DNA from: Calycina herbarum
Taxonomy: Eukaryota > Ascomycota > Leotiomycetes > Helotiales > Pezizellaceae
Length of the DNA stretch: 64,000 bases
Direction: 5' to 3'
NCBI GenBank assembly: GCA_001414485.1
Contig: LLEY01000194.1
Coordinates: 1-64,000 of the forward strand
The notes beneath the pieces were generated by a model. It was not told where the DNA came from, did not search any database, and saw only the letters and a list, made by a program, of their open reading frames with translations. The stretch's first letter is position 1, and every line of letters begins with the position of its first letter. Below are positions 59,378 through 64,000 of this stretch, piece by piece. Made by a program: the position numbers and the translations under genes.

Positions 59378-62300
59378 TTAACTAAGATCGAAGCCAGCCC
59401 CTGAATTAACAGCATAGAGTAATTTCTGCTTCAGAACCCCAATCGTGGTATACATCGGCAACTTGAGCAAGTTTACACACGTACTAGTACTAGGCAACCT
59501 TGTCTCATCGCTTCCAGCATCCCGAATACTAAATCGCGGATTTAACTGCGAAAAGCCCAACAAAGGAGCTCTCGGCGTCGAAGTGACGTACTTCAGCACC
59601 TTGCGTCGATCCGAATCGTCGAGATTCTTCATAACCCGCCAGAACATCTGGATGGTAGTGTGCTCCATACCATCATCCCCAATTTGATAAACGCCTCCGT
59701 ATTGTGTGTTTTCTCGCAGATTTTCAACGTCGATTTCAGACGAGTCACCGCCAACGAGAGTTTGAAGCTCGGATTGGTTGAACATGGAAAGCCAAGTTGG
59801 CTTGATGATTTCACCAAGACCTTTCAGGAAAGCCTGGGTTTGTTGGTAGGGCTGAACTTGAAGACGATGTCGAGCGACATAAGATATATAGAGGGTTCTG
59901 TTTTCATTTGTGACAGGAATGTTGGAACCATTGGGCATCAAATCTCTTGTAATGGTTTGTGTGGGCTCTCCCGGTGGTGATATGGTGTCCGTGATTGTGA
60001 AATCGAGAGAAAAATCTTCAACATTTCCAGGATAGTTCTTTAGTTTCAGTAGACCTTGGTACAGGCTTTCGTCGAGATCGCGCAAGTCATTGATGTTGGC
60101 ACGATATCCTGATTCTGAGCCGGCAGCACCAGCGGCAGCCCACTTCAAGAGGAAGAACCCGGCAAACCCAATATCGATTAGGATACCCTCGTACAGGCAT
60201 TTCCCAACAACTCGACCAAGAAATTCATAACGTCTCAGAACTTCCGCAATGTTCTCTCGCCATTCGAGTGAACCCTCAATCAGTCCTATCTTTCTCAGCC
60301 GTTCCCGTCGCTCATCAACGGCTGAAGGATTGGGATATAGAAGATTTTGGTCGTTGGAGATGAACCACTTTGGACCATCCTCCCCTCGAAATGCTTCATT
60401 TGTGACGCTGGTCAGGAACTCTTTGGTCACACCACCTCCATCAATCCCTGCCTCGACGGTATCAAATTGATCTACAAAAGTAATCTGTATGGGCTCTTTG
60501 AGACCCTCACCTAGCTCAAAAAATTGCTCATATGCATCCTCGAAAACTTGGTTTCTCCGGATTTTGGCATGATGTCTTCCTAGGAGTTCGCGTGCAGACC
60601 CTCTTCCAGGCCTGGAAGACATATGCGACTGCTGAACTATGGACATGCGCCATATGTCAGGATCAACATTCCCATCTCTTCTGCGTGTCTGATCGAGGAG
60701 AACAAACTGGCGAAATATCTGTACACGAGTTTCGAAAGGTATGACAAAAGGCATGTTCTGCAATACCTCCAGCCTTGGGCCGATAGCAGCAAGTGCCTTC
60801 TTCCGAGTAGCTTTTTGTTGTTGCCTCCTCATGGCTTCAATTGCCATCACTCGCCGTGGTCTTCCCATACCGACAAGCCCCATTTCGCTCCTACTTTCTT
60901 GTGATGGCTCAAATCCACTATCATCATCATCATCGCCATCCTCACCAACTTGGTGTTGTCTCTCTTCCTCCAAGACCACAGATGGAATGAAGCCTTCCAT
61001 GTCGAATCGTGAGGTCATGAGCCAATGTCCCTTTGGAAGGAAACGTCGTCTCGAGTCCCGTTCGTAGAGCATGCGCATTACACCTGTCACGATCGTTCTC
61101 ACGTAATCGAAAGTCATACCAGCGATACCAGCAAATGGTCGATTAGCCACACCCTTCGGAGCTTCTTCCGTTCGTTTGGACTGGAAAATGCTTGTACTTG
61201 CCGTACCAAAGTAGGACCCAAGCCCACCTTCCACAATTTGCTGGCCGCCGTCAGATAGCTCACCAGCGTTGTAATACGTTGTAAATGCCAAATTTTTCAA
61301 GAATATGGTGAGACGCATGACATCCTCGAGGGGAAGCGCACTGGCACGAATCCGAGAGGTGCGAGAATTTTCTTGACCAAATTCCGATTGGCTTCCTGTG
61401 AGAAATTCATCATCATCGGTAAATCGAAGCACAAATGTGTAAAGCTCGAGAAATAGCAGGATCGTGCGCCATTCTCGATCCGTGATTGCGTCAGCGGGTG
61501 CGGAAGAGGCTGATGTCTTCTTCTGAGGTCGGAGGATCGACAGAGCAGCTTTGGAGTCTGCTCTTATCGTGGCAAATGTATTTGTTTTGCTCATAGCTTG
61601 CCAGAAGAACTTTAAAGAAGGCATTTCATTTCCGGCCGAAGTTGAGATGGAGCCAAGGTATAACCACATTCGTATTTCATCGCCACGACGTGGAAATATT
61701 CTCAGAAGGGTGAGTGCAAAACTGGCAAGTAAGCTTGCATCTTCCTCGCTCTCCGAAGAAGCTTTCACGTTATCGAGGTTGAATTTAGCTAGTAAGCCAG
61801 TAATACTAGCTTGATTGACCAAAGATAAAAGCTCATTCTTGATGAATTCGGGTAAAGGTGGGATGACTTCCCCATCAGAATCTTCAGCGCTGGATTCCTG
61901 CATTATCTCCGGGTCCGCGGCATCAACCCGACCTACAATGTCGTTGGCTGAAGATGATAATTGGATTGACAATGCCCTCAAGAAATTTGGTTCTTGGCCA
62001 TCTCGCTGTTGCAATCTATGCAAACAGATGAAATGTACCAAAAGCCAGAGTCTAGCTTCATTTTGAATTTCAAAGGAGGAATTGGTAAACTCCCGCACCA
62101 GTGCTGCGGACACCAAACCAACATCTGTAACGGCTGCGAGTTTATCTAAACTCCCCAGGATTGTTGACAGGTTCGGAGTAGTTAAAAAATTCAAAGCAAA
62201 AGCTGAATAGGCAGCAAGCAGTTCTTCACCTACAGGGATGTTAGTGCAAGGTAACAAACAGTAGTTGAAAATGACATATAGCAAAGAATCTTACCTTTAC

Positions 62301-63018
62301 CCAACTCCACATGCTGCACCAACGGTATTTTAATAGCAGCGAAAATCAACTCCTTGTCTTTGTTTCCTGCCGCGGACTTCGAGCAGAGGTCGGATAGGTA
62401 GGTGTAATAAGCCTTGCTTATTGGTGGAAAACACTGGGGGTTTCGGTCAATGATGGTGACAAGAAACTGTAATAAAGTGGAGTGATATTGAGGTAGTAGA
62501 CTATATGCGAAGTTAGTATTGTATGTTTGATTATATTCGGGTACCATCTACCTTTGGAGAGCGTGTAGAGTAACATGTGCTAATCGCTTGAGCAAAGGGT
62601 GGATTTCTGGAAGGCCCAAGAACATCTCACAACCCGCATTGTATATCTTCTGGCTTAAAATTACCATTCTTTCAATATCATCTGGCCGCCGGGGATTGAA
62701 AAATGCCACTACAAGCTTCGATTGTTCAACCAAGACCGCGCCGGAATCCGAGGGACTCTGTGACTTTTGGTTTCTCTCGTCCCATATTCTCCTTCTCGAA
62801 TCTGCCAACTCAGTCCGTACTCGATGCCCCCGCCATGTCTTTTGTATCCGCTTCGAGGCATTTAATCGATCGCGTTCTTGCTGACGCTGCTGCCTTTCTT
62901 GTTGGGCGTTCGCCACGGTATTCTGGGTCCCGGAGACAGCTGCAAAGGGATTCGCATTTTGGCCGGAGAGATTAACTTGGCGGGGACGGCGAGAGCTGCC
63001 ACTGAAGTTCTGAAACAT
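59378..63018 (-). CDS. HUL5: HECT-type E3/E4 ubiquitin ligase Hul5 (UBE3C family)
   Basis: Proteasome-associated ligase that extends ubiquitin chains on stalled or misfolded substrates. Exons on the minus strand are 63018-62552, 62500-62295 and 62229-59378; 1174 aa. The N-terminus has an IQ-like helix (ASKRIQKTWRGHRVRTEL), as in UBE3B/UBE3C. A long helical middle follows. The HECT domain starts near residue 820 (EPIQITFVDQFDTVEAGIDG, GGVTKEFLTSV). It includes YEFLGRVVGKCLYEGILIDI and ends with the catalytic Cys1142 in LPSTSTCVNLLKLPMY, 32 residues from the C-terminus. The family end (GAGFDLS) is intact. Cdc48 and Aha1 in the same window belong to the same protein-quality-control network, but I see no sign of co-regulation. 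Confidence 0.96.
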
Positions 63019-64000
63019 TCTGGGGGATCGTTATTTCAGTCCAGTGTGTTTGATGCCAGAACGCTCCCTAACAGCTTCAACTTCGTTCGGTATATGTCCG
63101 ATATCCCAGATGACTATCAAAGTGCAAAAGACATGCCGGGGATGAGACAGTTTGACAAAAATGAAAGGGAAAGTAGAGTGGTAAAGTTTGGAGAAATGGT
63201 AGGTTTATTTGAGAGGATGGAGGTACCTGAGCTTCGAAATGTTTCTGTGGTTTGCGACGTGCAGCCTGGTGGATTACACATGTAGAAGGCGGAGAGGCAG
63301 CCTCTGGCAGCCTTCTGGTAGGTACTAGGTAAAGCGGCGTGGGTTCAGGTTTGCCCCTCCACTCCTTCCACTCCTTCCACCTGCAGCATAATCTCAGCTT
63401 ACCTACGACATTACAGAACTTTAGAATAATGATTTATTTCACCTTAGATACAAACTAGGATTTAATATGTTCATAAATTTAAATAAAAATGACATGTTAT
63501 TCACCGCACGAGAGCGGATTATTGTATCAAAATGTTCAATGGATTCAAAGCCAGCGCCGCTTAAATGACTCTCATTGGCTCCCTTGTTTGCCTAAGCCCT
63601 AAGGCAACTACAAGTACAGCCTTGCGAGCCGCGCCTTCCCCCATTGGGAGCCACAAATTTCAAAAAAAGGCGGTTTGCTTTGTCGCGATTTGCACTTTCT
63701 TTCTCTCATCCAACACCACCATCACAACCATTGACTGCGGACCAAGTACGATTCTTCGTGCTTTTTTCGTTCTTCTCGCCCCCTTTCTTTCAGAAAAGCC
63801 TCTCCCAGAGAACCAAAAAAACTTGAAAACCCAATAAAAACCTCACGTTCTTGATTGACCTCGAGATCGCTCCTATCGACCGACCTCTTCCACCTACCTT
63901 TACGACCTCTACCTCGCGCACCTCACCCTCCTCAGTCCTGTACAGCGAAAATTCTGTTGGACTTCTAACTTCTTTCTCCCAACATCTCAACGTAATAGGC
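63019..64000. other. HUL5 upstream region and window end
   Basis: HUL5 leader and promoter up to about 63300. 63420-63500 is AT-rich. A frame at 63565-63837 (+, 90 aa) and a CT-rich plus strand at 63690-63990 look like the 5' leader of a gene that begins beyond the window. No complete gene supported. Confidence 0.4.

Noticed and set aside
63565..63837. 90-aa plus-strand frame near the window end
   Set aside because: Sits in a CT-rich stretch that looks like the 5' leader of a gene outside the window.

Overview
The window looks like nuclear DNA of a filamentous ascomycete (Pezizomycotina). Genes are widely spaced and split by 50-110 nt introns with GTRNGT donors, CTAAC-like branch points and YAG acceptors. 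The proteins (Cdc48, Phs1, Gep4, SmD3, Irc6, an Htf1/Hox1-type homeodomain factor, a Dnf3-type flippase, Aha1, Hul5) are typical of the group. A Leotiomycetes/Sclerotiniaceae-like source is my inference from protein flavour, not something I could test.

Layout. 0.3-1.4 kb: nitronate monooxygenase (+). 1.4-5 kb: gene-free DNA with two decayed inverted-repeat elements and a possible Pol III RNA (-). 5.0 kb: small unknown protein (+). 6.5-9.3 kb: CDC48 (+). 9.8-10.6 kb: PHS1 (+). 12.3 kb: small basic protein (+). 14.5-15.5 kb: GPI-type surface protein (-). 18.1 kb: unknown protein (+). 19.6-20.5 kb: metallophosphoesterase (-), with a transposon-like element 94 bp upstream. 21.1-23.2 kb: decayed, then intact, nucleotidyltransferase-fold gene (+). 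23.2-25.8 kb: AT-rich, gene-free. 25.9-27.5 kb: SANT/Myb-like unknown (-). 28.5-29.6 kb: GEP4 (-), divergent from SMD3 (+, 29.9-30.5 kb). 30.9-32.0 kb: IRC6/p34 (+). 33.3-35.2 kb: homeodomain factor (-). 35.2-44.9 kb: nearly 10 kb without a supported gene, containing a hAT-like non-autonomous element. 44.9-50.1 kb: P4-ATPase (+). 51.5-52.5 kb: AHA1 (-). 53.2-56.5 kb: frameshifted kinase/TPR gene resembling fungal NLR-type proteins. 57.8-58.7 kb: multi-pass membrane protein (+). 59.4-63.0 kb: HUL5 HECT ligase (-).

The conserved genes are independent housekeeping genes, not an operon or biosynthetic cluster. Several share protein-quality-control themes (Cdc48, Aha1, Hul5) and others concern membrane lipids (Phs1, Gep4, the flippase), but I read this as coincidence. 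The accessory content is more unusual: at least seven copies of a short inverted-repeat element (ends related to GGACAGAAAAAGCGGCAGTA), a related element with a near-perfect 9-bp target duplication, a 685-bp hAT-like element with an 8-bp duplication, and two genes being lost by small indels. I found no CRISPR array, rRNA or convincing tRNA. No clearly new multi-gene system stands out.
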